From the NCBI RefSeq assembly GCF_010993705.1, contig NZ_WOFO01000012.1, positions 1 to 58,833 of the forward strand: 58,833 nt of DNA, in the 5' to 3' direction. Positions 8,884 through 17,564 of this stretch are shown here, one piece after another. Source of the DNA: Cyclobacterium sp. SYSU L10401. GTDB taxonomy: Bacteria > Bacteroidota > Bacteroidia > Cytophagales > Cyclobacteriaceae. The translations under genes and the position numbers were made by a program. Position 1 is the stretch's first letter. The number at the start of each line of letters is the position of its first letter. The notes under the pieces are model-generated. The model was not told where the DNA came from. It worked only from the letters and a program-made list of their open reading frames with translations, and made no database searches.

Positions 8884-9252
8884 TTAAAGCCGTTTCCAAT
8901 ATTTTGTTCCGCTGAAAAAACCGTAGCTTGCCTTGATCTTTAAGGTTTTGTCATCTTCCAAAAACAGCGTGGCATCAAGGGTTCTCTTTGCTTTAGGTTG
9001 AAAGATGGTGCCACAGCAGAATTTTGTATCACTCTTCTTTTTAAAGTCCCTGAGCAATACAATTTTTCCATTTTCTTGTATCTTTTTGTTTTGTTCGGCA
9101 TCTTCCGAAGAAAGCAACTGGCCAAAATACTTCCCCTCTTGTTCGTATATCAAAATTGTGATACTCTTTTCGGTGTCCTTCCACTGCCCCTCTATTTGTG
9201 CTTGTGCACAAAAAGAGAAAGCCATCAAGATCGATACAAAAATCAAGGGCAT
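8884..9252 (-). CDS. DUF2147-like secreted protein
   Basis: The open frame extends to 9300, but the Met at 9252 starts a clean signal peptide (MPLIFVSILMAFSFCAQAQ), so this start is preferred. The mature part is about 100 residues with IEGQWKDTEKSITILIY, a KYFGQLLSS stretch, a Cys pair (FCCGTIF) and a KRTLDATLFLEDDKTLKIKA segment. This pattern fits the DUF2147 lipocalin-like family found in the periplasm of Bacteroidota, whose role is unknown. The gene appears intact but stands alone within a decayed region. Confidence 0.65.
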   Translation of the reverse strand: MPLIFVSILMAFSFCAQAQIEGQWKDTEKSITILIYEQEGKYFGQLLSSEDAEQNKKIQENGKIVLLRDFKKKSDTKFCCGTIFQPKAKRTLDATLFLEDDKTLKIKASYGFFSGTKYWKRL

Positions 9253-9459
9253 GTTTTTGGTTGGCCATTGGATTCGCCTCAAATTCACTGGAAATTTCAT
9301 GCTTGTTTATGGTTGATTTACTCTAAGGTACGGCCTATTCTGCTCCATGTACTTGTCGAAAAGAGTGAACTGAACATAGATGTGGGTGAATTGAACGAAC
9401 ATACACTCAAAGGGACATATCTATTAAATCAATTCAACCGTACCGACCCCCCTTCCTAA

Positions 9460-9570
9460 ACTCCGTTTGCGGCCACCGGGGCGAGCACCAAGGCGATGGG
9501 TGCCGTGCTGGCAACGCTCTCGATTTCTTTCTTCATTTTCATCTTATTGCTCCTGATGCCGTTCAACTAA
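9460..9570 (+). pseudogene. possible membrane-protein tail remnant
   Basis: A 36-codon plus-strand stretch between two stops reads GASTKAMGAVLATLSIS, then FFIFILLLLMPFN. It is one strongly hydrophobic segment with locally higher GC than its surroundings. It looks like the last membrane helix of a lost protein, but no family is recognised and chance is possible. The rest of 9253-9800 holds nothing recognisable except a TAAATTTG box at 9771-9778, which matches the Bacteroidota -7 consensus and could serve the gene at 9801. Confidence 0.2.
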
Positions 9571-9800
9571 ATAAAGAAAAGTAGTATCGTATTATCGGCA
9601 GTCCCTTTTGGGATTATTGGAGTTGTAGCAGACTTACATTTGAAACACTTCCTTTTATTCTGTATTCAGCTATCAAAGGATAAACTTTAAAATCAATTAG
9701 CGAGGGGGCTGGAATAATTGTTTGTTGCTTAAAACCTTCAACATATGTTAAGATTTTTTTAGCTATCTTTTAAATTTGGACTATAAAAAAAAATGGTTGC

Positions 9801-10738
9801 ATGAAAAAAAATAGCTATTTTATTCTTTACGTTTTTCTTGCCTATTCCCTTTATGGGCAAAACGCAGAAAAAGGATTAAAGCTTTTTGTTCAATCAGACC
9901 TAGTCGCGTACACTACTGCCAGAGGCTGGAGCGCTTGGGCAACAGCTCAATACCGGCAAAGCAAGCTTTCATTGGTCTATGTCAATTATCCGAATAGTTT
10001 TAGAAGCATCTATGACGAGACCAGTATATAAAAGGTGCCAAAACCTGCCAAAAACCTGACCCGATTCACCTCAAAATCGAAACCTTGCGTATAAAAAACT
10101 GACAGGCCGGGTTCTGAACTGCAAACTTCGAGTTTAGAAGTACCCGGTTTTTTGGAAAATGAAAAAATTTCCGAAAAATTGTCAGTCCTGATTTTTTTCA
10201 AATAGCAGAGCAGTCAATTTTTAGAAAAAATCTTCGGTTTTAAGATTCAAAAACCAACTTCCGAACTGAAAAATTCCAGTTTTTATATTCAGGCCTGTCA
10301 GTTTTTGGTGGCCGCTTGTCAGTTTTTAGTCCAGGCCTTCTTGTATTAAGACCCCAGCTGCAGTTCGGAGCAGGCTTTTGGGATTTTGGAAGTACCTCTA
10401 TAAACGGAACGGATTCATTAGAGAGTATGGTTTTGATGTAGCTTATTAGCGATTTTTTGTGGAAGAGTCTTTATGCTGGAGTTCAGGTAATGAACGCTTT
10501 GCAAAGTTTTGTTGATGAGGACAATCAGAAAATTGGTAGGGGCTTTCAGATTTTCAAAACTTTTAGAGTGGGCTATTACGTTAAACTATTTAGAAACATA
10601 TTATTTATTGAACCATCTTTAGCTATTACGCACCGTCCATATCACACAAAAATGCCTGATTCCTTTAAACAACTTGATCACAAAAAGTCAAAATTCGTTG
10701 TCGGAGGACCGGGTCTGCATTTTGGGTTTAATTTTTAA
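9801..10738 (+). pseudogene. secreted beta-rich protein gene, interrupted by an insertion
   Basis: The first part (9801-10031) encodes a signal peptide ending in YSLYGQ and a mature start (AEKGLKLFVQSDLVAY, later YVNYPNSFRSIYDET), then stops. After about 320 bases of repeat-rich DNA, a coding sequence with matching character resumes near 10350 (QFGAGFWDFGSTSING). It continues through at least one frame disturbance and a TAG around 10437 into SLYAGVQVMNALQSF and a FGFNF end at 10738. The alternating aromatic pattern and terminal Phe suggest an outer-membrane barrel or surface protein. The middle of the gene is missing or replaced. No product name is recognised. Confidence 0.6.
10094..10306. 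repeat. inverted-repeat element inside a broken gene
   Basis: A perfect 15 bp inverted repeat, AAAAACTGACAGGCC at 10094-10108 and GGCCTGTCAGTTTTT at 10292-10306, bounds about 180 bases. Inside are two degenerate direct copies of a GAACTGnAAAnTTCnAGTTT unit (near 10115 and 10263), each able to fold on itself. Further GTCAG(T)TTTT motifs occur just outside, for example near 10318. The segment interrupts the gene starting at 9801. It resembles a non-autonomous insertion (MITE-like), but no target duplication was found by eye. Confidence 0.5.
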
Positions 10739-10741
10739 TCG

Positions 10742-11110
10742 ATGAAAACTATCTTGAATCTAACAAAATCAGTCATTTTCGTATTTTCATTCGCACTAAT
10801 TTCATGCGAAAAAGAAGATCCCAATCTCTCCCCAACACATCTTTGCGAAGTGCAAAACCCAGCACAGGAAGTAGAATGGCTAAAAACTGCCATTGATGAA
10901 GTGCGTAGTGATGAATACTCCTATTATTCCACGGCTTTGTATCAAGGTGAAAGGGTCTTCTTCTATGGAAATTGCGACCCACTGGTCAATTATGCCTCAT
11001 TCATCAGGAACTGTGCCGGCGATAATTTGGGAAATACAAATGAGCTTTATGATAGACTTTCAGAAATTAAAGTGGTTTGGAAGCATGAAAACTCAAAATG
11101 TAATTTTTGA
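10742..11110 (+). CDS. small lipoprotein of unknown function
   Basis: This 122-residue protein has a signal peptide with a lipobox ending ALISC (Cys near 22) and an acidic start to the mature protein (EKEDPN). The mature part contains several Cys residues (HLCEVQ, YGNCDPL, RNCAGDN, a terminal SKCNF) and a VEWLKTAIDE helix, which recalls small Bacteroidota lipoproteins of unknown role. It starts 3 bp after the broken gene and was probably co-transcribed with it. No family name can be given. Confidence 0.6.
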   Translation: MKTILNLTKSVIFVFSFALISCEKEDPNLSPTHLCEVQNPAQEVEWLKTAIDEVRSDEYSYYSTALYQGERVFFYGNCDPLVNYASFIRNCAGDNLGNTNELYDRLSEIKVVWKHENSKCNF

Positions 11111-11333
11111 TATAATTATTTACCCCAAATAATCAATAGTTAAATGTTTAATAGATCCAATATCAATTGTCTTAATAATGTTAGGGTATAAAAATAAAAA
11201 CCCTCGAAAAAGTCGATGGACTTGAGAAAATGTATACTAGCCGGCTCAGGAAAAGGGATCTGCACCTACGCCCTGTAAGTGCCAAATATATTTCCCTACC
11301 CTGTAAAAAGGAATTCCGTTTTCTGAATCCGGA

Positions 11334-12425
11334 TCACAGATAAGCAGGCTCCTGCTGGCTGAGGCAATGGAAAGATCCCAGCCCCCAAATCAAATCCCAG
11401 GAATCTACTCCCACCACCTTTCTGTCGGGAAAACAGCCGCTGAGGATATCCAATGCCTTATCATCATTTTTGTCCCTGAAAGTAGGCACAATCACATGTT
11501 TATTGGCGATATAAAAATTGGCATAACTCGCTGGCAAGCGGGTGTCTTCGTAAATTACAGGGGAAGGCATGGGCAACTCCACAATATCCAGGGACTGCCC
11601 GTCCGGAAGCCTGAAAGTCTGCAGCATCTCCAGGTTTTCTTTCAATACCTGAAAATTCTCATCCTTTTTATTGGATTCAACCACAGTCACCACCTTGCTT
11701 TCGCTGACAAAACGGGTCAGGTCATCCACATGCCCATCGGTATCATCCCCAATAATCCCATCCCCCAGCCAAAGGATTTGTTGAACACCATAATAGTCCC
11801 TTAAAAAGTTCTCAATTTCCTGCTTGTTGTATTGGGGATTGCGGTTTGGGTTGAGCAGGCAGGCTTCTGTAGTCAGCAGGCTACCCTTTCCATTAAAATC
11901 TACCGAGCCTCCCTCCATGATGATGCCGGGTTTAAAGCAAGGGATACCCAAATGCAGGGCCACTTTTTCCGGAATCAAATTGTCCAGGTCATAGGGTGGA
12001 TACTTGTTTCCCCATGCATTGTAGCCCCAATCCACAATGGCCTTGCCCATCTCCGGGTGCTTATTTAACAAAAAAGAAGGTCCATGATCCCTGCACCAGG
12101 CATCGTTGGTAGGGAAATGGTGAAAGAAAACCTGCTTCATGTCTGCACCGGAACGCTCAAGATGCGCCGTTGCAAAGGCCTGCATGGTATCATCCGCCAG
12201 CATGACATGCACCTTTTCCCCTTCTGTCAGATAAGCCACAAAGCGGCTGAAGGAGGGAAAGATACTATCAATCTTTCCCGGCCAGGAAGCCTCTTTGTGG
12301 GGCCAACTCAACCAGGTGGCTTCATGGGGGTGAAATTCGGCAGGGAAATAATAGCCCAAAGCTGCCGGAGCTACAGGGTCCTTCCCAGAAAAACCCTTAA
12401 AGTTAAACTTGGGGTCAATTTTCAT
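11334..12425 (-). CDS. aguA: agmatine deiminase
   Basis: This peptidylarginine deiminase-family enzyme converts agmatine to N-carbamoylputrescine. Diagnostic segments are PAEFHPHEATWLSWPH near the start, NDAWCRDHGPSF, the EGGSVDFNGKGSLLTTEACL stretch, LGDGIIGDDTDGHVDD, and the nucleophile Cys354 in GSFHCLSQQEP. The open frame reaches 12452, but the ATG at 12425 overlaps the upstream aguB stop (ATGAAAATTGA, 11 bp), a natural coupled start. The protein is 363 residues, normal for the family. Together with aguB it gives the cytoplasmic agmatine route to putrescine. Confidence 0.9.
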   Translation of the reverse strand: MKIDPKFNFKGFSGKDPVAPAALGYYFPAEFHPHEATWLSWPHKEASWPGKIDSIFPSFSRFVAYLTEGEKVHVMLADDTMQAFATAHLERSGADMKQVFFHHFPTNDAWCRDHGPSFLLNKHPEMGKAIVDWGYNAWGNKYPPYDLDNLIPEKVALHLGIPCFKPGIIMEGGSVDFNGKGSLLTTEACLLNPNRNPQYNKQEIENFLRDYYGVQQILWLGDGIIGDDTDGHVDDLTRFVSESKVVTVVESNKKDENFQVLKENLEMLQTFRLPDGQSLDIVELPMPSPVIYEDTRLPASYANFYIANKHVIVPTFRDKNDDKALDILSGCFPDRKVVGVDSWDLIWGLGSFHCLSQQEPAYL

Positions 12426-13290
12426 CCAGGTAACGCTTGAGAAGTGGATCATAACTATCTATCCTTCTGTCCCTGAGAAAGGGCCAATGCGTCCTGTAAC
12501 TGTCCGATTGTGTCAGACTTACAGCGACCACTTCTACCGTTTCTTCCAAATGGGGGGCCTGAAAAATGACTTTTCCAAAAGCATTGGTAACAAAAGACCC
12601 TCCCCAAAATTGTAATTCTCCCTCCTTACCGGTCCGGTTCACCGAAACCACCGGCACACCATTGGCCACGGAATGGGATCTCTGGATGGTTTGCCAGGCC
12701 TCGTATTGTTCCTTATTGGTGGCCGGATCCTGTGATTCATGCCATCCAATAGCGGTGGGGTAAAATAAAATATCTGCGCCCATCAGGGAAGTGATTCTGG
12801 CCGCTTCCGGATACCACTGGTCCCAGCAAATCAGTATACCCAGTTTACCATACCTGGTGGAAAAGACTTTATAGCCCAGATCACCGGGAGTAAAATAAAA
12901 CTTTTCATAAAAACCCGGGTCATCCGGGATGTGCATTTTGCGGTATTTACCCAAATAGCTGCCATCTGCATCCAGTACGGCAGTGGTATTGTGATAAATC
13001 CCCTCCGCCCGCTTTTCGAAAAGGGAGGCGATGATGACAATGCCCAGCTCTGCCGCCAGTTTCGAAAAGACTTCCGTGCTGGGACCGGGAATTTTTTCAG
13101 CGAGCGAAAAATTTTCATAAGCCTCCACATCACAAAAATAAAGGGACCTGAAAAGCTCCTGCAGGCAAACTATTTTGGCTCCCTGCCCGGCAGCCTTGTA
13201 AATGGCCGCTACTGTTTTTTCAACATTTGCTTCGGGTTCTCTCCCGCAAGTCAGCTGCACCAAACCAATATTTACTTTTTTCTCTATCAA
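12415..13290 (-). CDS. aguB: N-carbamoylputrescine amidase
   Basis: This 291-residue carbon-nitrogen hydrolase has the Glu-Lys-Cys catalytic triad: Glu45 in CLQELF, Lys118 in KYRKMHIPD and Cys155 in LICWDQWYPEAAR. The surrounding sequence (DDPGFYEKFYFTPGD) is characteristic of N-carbamoylputrescine amidases, which yield putrescine, CO2 and ammonia. No ATG fits the N-terminus; the frame opens with TTG (13288-13290) before IEKKVNIGLVQ. Its stop overlaps aguA by 11 bp. Arginine decarboxylase, the step before, is not in the window. Confidence 0.9.
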   Translation of the reverse strand: MIEKKVNIGLVQLTCGREPEANVEKTVAAIYKAAGQGAKIVCLQELFRSLYFCDVEAYENFSLAEKIPGPSTEVFSKLAAELGIVIIASLFEKRAEGIYHNTTAVLDADGSYLGKYRKMHIPDDPGFYEKFYFTPGDLGYKVFSTRYGKLGILICWDQWYPEAARITSLMGADILFYPTAIGWHESQDPATNKEQYEAWQTIQRSHSVANGVPVVSVNRTGKEGELQFWGGSFVTNAFGKVIFQAPHLEETVEVVAVSLTQSDSYRTHWPFLRDRRIDSYDPLLKRYLDEN

Positions 13291-13349
13291 AGCAGTGCTA
13301 TTTATATTTGATATTGTAATTCCTGAATATTCAACCCATCCTCAACCTA

Positions 13350-14489
13350 TCAGGTAGTCAACTGTTGCATTTTCTCCTTATGGATTACCGGATTGGCGTA
13401 CATGGCAAGAAAATTCCTGACTGCCACCGGGTTATCCAATGCCACGCCTTCTCTCATTCTCGCCTGAAATTCCTCTTTTTCCAGAACAGTATATTGGTCT
13501 TTATGTTCGGCTGTTTGGTTGAGCAAATCCAGGGCGATGTAATTGGTAGGCCATAAGCGGTAGTTTTTCACTATTTCCTTATCCAGTTCCTCCACCAGCA
13601 GTTGGAGTTGCTTGTTGACCGTATTTTCCTTAGTGAATATGGCCTCAATTTCTTTATCCGGTAGTTTCCCGACAGAAATATGGATCCGCTTTTTTTGGCC
13701 CATAATGCCACTCATCAGGGTTCTGAAATCTTCATTCTTCTGTTTCACATAGGTTTCTTCCCTGGCCTTTGCTAGCAGCTCTGGCATTTTGAGCATATCG
13801 GTAGGGTCATTTTCATAAGAAATTGAAATGGGCACTATCTTAAGCTTCTTAAAATATTCTTTCAGGGGCATCTCTCCGGAAGCTTTGGAAAGCATTTTCA
13901 GCACTCCCTTTTGGGTCAAATCCATTCCATCCTTGGTTCTTCCTTCCCTTTGGGCAATCCATACAGACCTGTTTTGAGAAAAAATAGCTTCCCTGATGAA
14001 TTCAGCATTGAGCATGGAATATTCCAGCATGGCTTTATGGCTGAGCCCCCTGTGCACAATAAAATTCCGGGTCAGTCTGGACAATGTTTTTAAAAATGGT
14101 TTTTTTACCAGGTTATCTCCAATGGCTGAAGTAGTCATCAGAAGGCCATGCTCATACAGGGTAGTATTTAAAAGGGAGGTATCCAGTATGATGTCCCTGT
14201 GATTGGATACAAACAGGTAAGCGGTATTGGGTTCAAGCTTTTCAAATCCCGAAGTGGTGAGTCCATTGGAACTGATTGCCAATACCTTTTGCACGGAATG
14301 GTAAATAAAATTGATCTGAAAATCACGAATGGAATGGGTTTTGAGTAGCTGCGCTGTCCATTCTTCATCCGTTTTATCCGGAAAAGTAAAATTCATCATC
14401 GCTTTCATCATGGGATGAGCAGCAACTTCTTTCAAAGCCTGGTTGACTTCACTATCATAAAAAGGTCTTATCGAATCAAATTTGGACAT
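13350..14489 (-). CDS. PlsC-type acyltransferase (1-acylglycerol-3-phosphate acyltransferase-like)
   Basis: The protein carries the acyltransferase block I motif HRDIILD (His97) and a downstream REGRTKDGMD motif resembling block III of glycerolipid acyltransferases. The frame extends to 14552, but the Met at 14489 (SKFDSIRPFY follows) is the natural start because the upstream codons have no family character. That gives 379 residues, longer than plain PlsC, with a C-terminal alpha-helical extension. It probably acylates a lysophospholipid or related lipid at the inner membrane. It is the only gene of its type here and follows no clear operon. Confidence 0.75.
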   Translation of the reverse strand: MSKFDSIRPFYDSEVNQALKEVAAHPMMKAMMNFTFPDKTDEEWTAQLLKTHSIRDFQINFIYHSVQKVLAISSNGLTTSGFEKLEPNTAYLFVSNHRDIILDTSLLNTTLYEHGLLMTTSAIGDNLVKKPFLKTLSRLTRNFIVHRGLSHKAMLEYSMLNAEFIREAIFSQNRSVWIAQREGRTKDGMDLTQKGVLKMLSKASGEMPLKEYFKKLKIVPISISYENDPTDMLKMPELLAKAREETYVKQKNEDFRTLMSGIMGQKKRIHISVGKLPDKEIEAIFTKENTVNKQLQLLVEELDKEIVKNYRLWPTNYIALDLLNQTAEHKDQYTVLEKEEFQARMREGVALDNPVAVRNFLAMYANPVIHKEKMQQLTT

Positions 14490-14566
14490 GCTATTTCTTT
14501 TAACAGGATGCAAATTACAAAAAATGGCCCAAAGGTTCCTTCCTTTCGTCAAACAATAGTGCTAAA

Positions 14567-14601
14567 ACACAAAAGCCCTGAGATTTCCAGGGCTTTTGTG
14601 T
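14567..14601 (-). terminator. terminator hairpin
   Basis: A perfect 14 bp stem (ACACAAAAGCCCTG and its complement) encloses a 7-base loop. Reading on the minus strand it follows the end of the DUF1080 gene and is followed by TTTTA. It probably ends the Gfo/Idh-DUF1080 transcript. Confidence 0.75.
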
Positions 14602-14653
14602 GACAAAGACATCAATGGCAGAAGTAAGAAATCCTGCCAAAGGAGAGAATCAA

Positions 14654-15262
14654 TTACAGGGTCTTTACTTTGATGTTTTTCCAGGAGATCTTTAAGCCTC
14701 CACCGCTGTGAATTTGCAGGGCAAGCTGTCCTTCTCCTTCTCCGATCTTTTCATCGGTATAATCTACCATTTCCACGCCGTTTAACCAGGTGGTCACGTG
14801 ATCGCCTTCTACCCGAATCTTAATGTCATTCCACTCTCCGAACTTAAGGTGTTTGTCCTTTTCAGGATCAGGCTTGATCAACCAGCCCCTGCCATAAGAC
14901 TCATAAATCCCTCCGGTGTCATTGCCCGGAGGAGCTACCTCTACCTGCCATCCGGATACCTTGGTACCTTCAAAGGTAGAGCGGAAAAAAATACCGCTGT
15001 TACCGTCCTGATCTTGCTTGAATTGGGCCGTCAGCTCAAAATCCTTGTAATTTTCTTCCGTCCCCAAATACCCGTATTCTGCATCAGGGCCACTTTCGGA
15101 AACCAAAATTCCGTCTTCAACATACCACTTTTCCGTGCCGTAAACGATCCATCCCGACAGGTCTTCTCCATTAAAAAGATCCTTCTCCCCGGAAGAAGCA
15201 CAGGATAATAGCAAGGCCATGGCCAGCATCAGGCTACTGTTTTTTACAATTGTTTTCATCAT
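14654..15262 (-). CDS. DUF1080 (3-keto-disaccharide hydrolase-like) lipoprotein
   Basis: This 202-residue protein has a signal peptide ending in a LLSC lipobox. The mature part is a concanavalin-like DUF1080 domain with DLFNGEDLSGW at its start, NSGIFFRS in the middle, a WNDIKIRVEG strand and GGLKISWKNIKVKTL at the end. DUF1080 domains have been linked to cleavage of 3-keto-glycosides. The gene follows the Gfo/Idh/MocA oxidoreductase by 36 bp, and this pairing suggests oxidation of a sugar at C3 and then hydrolysis in the periplasm. The substrate is not visible. Confidence 0.85.
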   Translation of the reverse strand: MMKTIVKNSSLMLAMALLLSCASSGEKDLFNGEDLSGWIVYGTEKWYVEDGILVSESGPDAEYGYLGTEENYKDFELTAQFKQDQDGNSGIFFRSTFEGTKVSGWQVEVAPPGNDTGGIYESYGRGWLIKPDPEKDKHLKFGEWNDIKIRVEGDHVTTWLNGVEMVDYTDEKIGEGEGQLALQIHSGGGLKISWKNIKVKTL

Positions 15263-15298
15263 TCGTTCTAGGTTTTACTTATCTTTTCTGTTTAAAAT

Positions 15299-16651
15299 TT
15301 AAACCAACTTCATATTTACCGGATCCCACTGTATAAACTGATCCTGGAAATAACTGTCATTACACAGCAAGGCCGGGGCTGCTGCCCGGAAGGCAAAAAC
15401 AGGATCCTCCACTACCTGCCCTCCTTCACGAATGGCTTGGAAGAAGTTTCCAAAATGATCATAGTGAGCCCCTTTGTATCCCGGCTCTACCTTATACACC
15501 ATCTCATTGGGAGGAAGAATTTTCTTCCTGTCTGCAGCAGCTCCCCTCATTTTGGCCTGGGCTTCCATAAAAGGATCATCGCTGGCCGTCTGCTGATTGG
15601 TTTTGACCACTACCTCATCCCATTTCACATCCATAGACCCTTTACTACCTACAATCTTCAGGTAGGTGGATCCGCTGGTACCATCTACAAAATTACACCT
15701 TAATGAAAGGTTAAATCCCGGATGCTGTTCACTGTCCGGATATTGAAACATCCCCAATAATACATCGGGAACCTCTCTACCGTCCTTCCAATACCGCAAG
15801 CCCCCCATGGCTGAAATTTTATCAGGGCCCAGGGAGTTGGTGATGAAATGCAAACTGGTAAACAAATGGACAAACAAGTCCCCTGACATACCAGTCCCAT
15901 AGTCCAGGTAATTTCTCCACCTGAAGAACCGCAAGGGATCAAAATCTCTTGAAGTGGTATTGGAAATATACCGCTTCCAATCAACGGTTTTTTCTGAGGC
16001 ATCATCAGGAACCAGGTATTGCCAGGCCCCCTCCGGAGAATGTCTGGCCCAGAACCCCTCAGCATAATTGATGTCTCCTATGGCCCCTTCTGCCAACAGT
16101 TCCTTTGCCTTTTCATTCCCCAAACTGGAAATCCCCTGGCTCCCGACCATAAAAACTTTTCCTGATTGCTTCCAGGCATCGATCACTTCTTTTCCTTCCG
16201 CTACATGATGCACCATTGGCTTCTCACAGTAAACATGCTTTCCGGCATTCAGGGCATCAATGCTGATCTGCTTGTGCCAATGATCAGGAGTGCCAATCAA
16301 TACGGCATCGATGTCATCTCTTTTCAGTATTTCTTTGTGGTCTTTTGTCAGGAACAAATGGTCACCCCACTTTTCTTTGGCTGATTCCAATCTCCCATCA
16401 TACAAATCACATACTGCCGTAATCTGCACATTTTCATGCTGAAGTGCGGTATTCATGTCCTGAGTGCCCATGATTCCTGCTCCTATAAGTGCAATTTTAA
16501 GCTCCCGGTCAGCCACTTCCCCAGGATTCCTTTGCATTCGCAAGGGAACCAAATCCGATGCTTCCTGATGTGCAAACGCTGCCGGTGCCAAAGCCGATGC
16601 TGCCCCGGCCAGGCCCAATCTCCTTAAAAACTTCCGTCGGTTATTTTCCAT
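15299..16651 (-). CDS. Gfo/Idh/MocA-family oxidoreductase with Tat signal
   Basis: This 450-residue protein begins with a twin-arginine signal (NRRKFLRRLGLAGAASALAP), so it is exported folded with its nucleotide. The Rossmann segment IALIGAGIMGTQ and the EKPMVH motif of Gfo/Idh/MocA oxidoreductases follow. A C-terminal substrate-binding part contains HYDHFGNFFQAIR. The family oxidises or isomerises sugars with tightly bound NAD(P). It is the first gene of a two-gene unit with the DUF1080 lipoprotein. Confidence 0.9.
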   Translation of the reverse strand: MENNRRKFLRRLGLAGAASALAPAAFAHQEASDLVPLRMQRNPGEVADRELKIALIGAGIMGTQDMNTALQHENVQITAVCDLYDGRLESAKEKWGDHLFLTKDHKEILKRDDIDAVLIGTPDHWHKQISIDALNAGKHVYCEKPMVHHVAEGKEVIDAWKQSGKVFMVGSQGISSLGNEKAKELLAEGAIGDINYAEGFWARHSPEGAWQYLVPDDASEKTVDWKRYISNTTSRDFDPLRFFRWRNYLDYGTGMSGDLFVHLFTSLHFITNSLGPDKISAMGGLRYWKDGREVPDVLLGMFQYPDSEQHPGFNLSLRCNFVDGTSGSTYLKIVGSKGSMDVKWDEVVVKTNQQTASDDPFMEAQAKMRGAAADRKKILPPNEMVYKVEPGYKGAHYDHFGNFFQAIREGGQVVEDPVFAFRAAAPALLCNDSYFQDQFIQWDPVNMKLV

Positions 16652-16785
16652 TATTTTTCAGTTTGATCCAAACAAAGAATAAATATAGCCAAATAATAAA
16701 ACATATTTTTATTCAATATGATAAACTTAATAAATAATTTAAAGGATCTCTTCATTGCTTGTGGGCTAGGCCTTTGGTTGATACC

Positions 16786-16816
16786 AAAAAAAATCCCTTC
16801 CTTAAAATGGAAGAGA
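16786..16816 (-). terminator. terminator hairpin
   Basis: On the minus strand the stem TCTCTTCC...GGAAGGGA (8 bp with one G-T pair, 7-base loop) is followed by eight T residues. It lies about 70 bp beyond the stop of the small lipoprotein gene at 16884. A T run on the other side suggests it may work in both directions. Confidence 0.7.
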
Positions 16817-16883
16817 CTTTTTTTGTAGGTTAGTTCTAAATAGTTGGTTTAAATGAAAATATTTTTTAACAACTGAACGAAAG

Positions 16884-17231
16884 CTATTCTTGATTGGGCC
16901 CTTCCTGAATGGGTTGGTTCCGGTTACCATTGTTATTGTAGTTCGGATTATTCGGATCCATCATCCGCTGTTGTGGCCATTGAGGGACCAATTCTTTTTC
17001 CTCCAAACTAACCAGCTCATCGTTTTCAAAGGTGGCCAGCAGATAAAAGCGTTCATCTTTGTTGATGCGATATACCTTTTTTTCATTGTTCAACTGGCTG
17101 ATGACGGCATCTTTGTTTTGTCGCAGAAATTTACTTTCGGACATCCCCAATTGATAGGGGATCCGGGGCTGAAACAAGGCACAGGAACCCATTAAAAATA
17201 CCAAACTTAAAATACTCAGTGCTTTTACCAT
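16884..17231 (-). CDS. small lipoprotein of unknown function
   Basis: The frame reaches 17285, but the Met at 17231 begins a clean lipoprotein signal (VKALSILSLVFLMGSC), and the preceding codons overlap low-complexity IKIKIM repeats. The mature protein has about 100 residues: an N-terminal YQLGMSESKFLRQNKD segment, an ERFYLLATFENDELVSLEE strand pair and an Asn/Pro-rich disordered tail (MMDPNNPNYNNNGNRNQ). I recognise no family. The middle part resembles SmpA/OmlA-like small lipoproteins only loosely. Confidence 0.65.
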   Translation of the reverse strand: MVKALSILSLVFLMGSCALFQPRIPYQLGMSESKFLRQNKDAVISQLNNEKKVYRINKDERFYLLATFENDELVSLEEKELVPQWPQQRMMDPNNPNYNNNGNRNQPIQEGPNQE

Positions 17232-17356
17232 AATTTTTATTTTTATCATTATTTTGTCATTACCTAATGCAGGTCCCGTACGCATTAGAATAACAATAAT
17301 TCTGCCAATAATTTTCTCATTGAGCCTAAAGCCATTACTCCTGCTAGTGTGAAATA

Positions 17357-17388
17357 TTTTGCGGATGTGGTAATTTTATTTACCTTTG
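17357..17388 (+). promoter_or_regulatory. Bacteroidota-type promoter for SRP RNA
   Basis: A TTTTG -33 element at 17357-17361 and a TACCTTTG -7 element at 17381-17388 are separated by 19 bp, matching the TTTG/TAnnTTTG pattern of primary sigma factor promoters in this phylum. It lies directly upstream of the SRP RNA, with transcription expected a few bases after 17388. Confidence 0.75.
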
Positions 17389-17390
17389 TA

Positions 17391-17478
17391 CCGAGCGGCA
17401 CGACCAGCTCCTGCTAAACCCCCCAGGTCCGGAAGGAAGCAAGGGTAGGCGGTTGTAGCGGTGCGATGCCGCTTATTT
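17391..17478 (+). ncRNA. ffs: signal recognition particle RNA (4.5S type)
   Basis: The conserved SRP RNA core, with CCAGGTCCGGAAGGAAGCA at the tetraloop domain, spans about 17430-17455. The outer ends pair (GAGCGGCA near 17393 with TGCCGCTT near 17467), giving the short hairpin form of about 85 bases. A T-rich tract at 17474-17480 forms the terminator. It binds Ffh and targets membrane proteins during translation. Ends are estimates. Confidence 0.93.
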
Positions 17479-17564
17479 TTTTATCCTTTTCCCCAAGAGG
17501 TCCTGCTTTTTGTTAATTTTGAATTAAATTTACCAGCATACATCAAAAACCTTATTTATTTAGC

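Noticed and set aside
8998..9459. 153-codon plus-strand frame opposite DUF2147
   Set aside because: It overlaps the DUF2147 gene, lacks a signal or motif and ends in low-complexity sequence.
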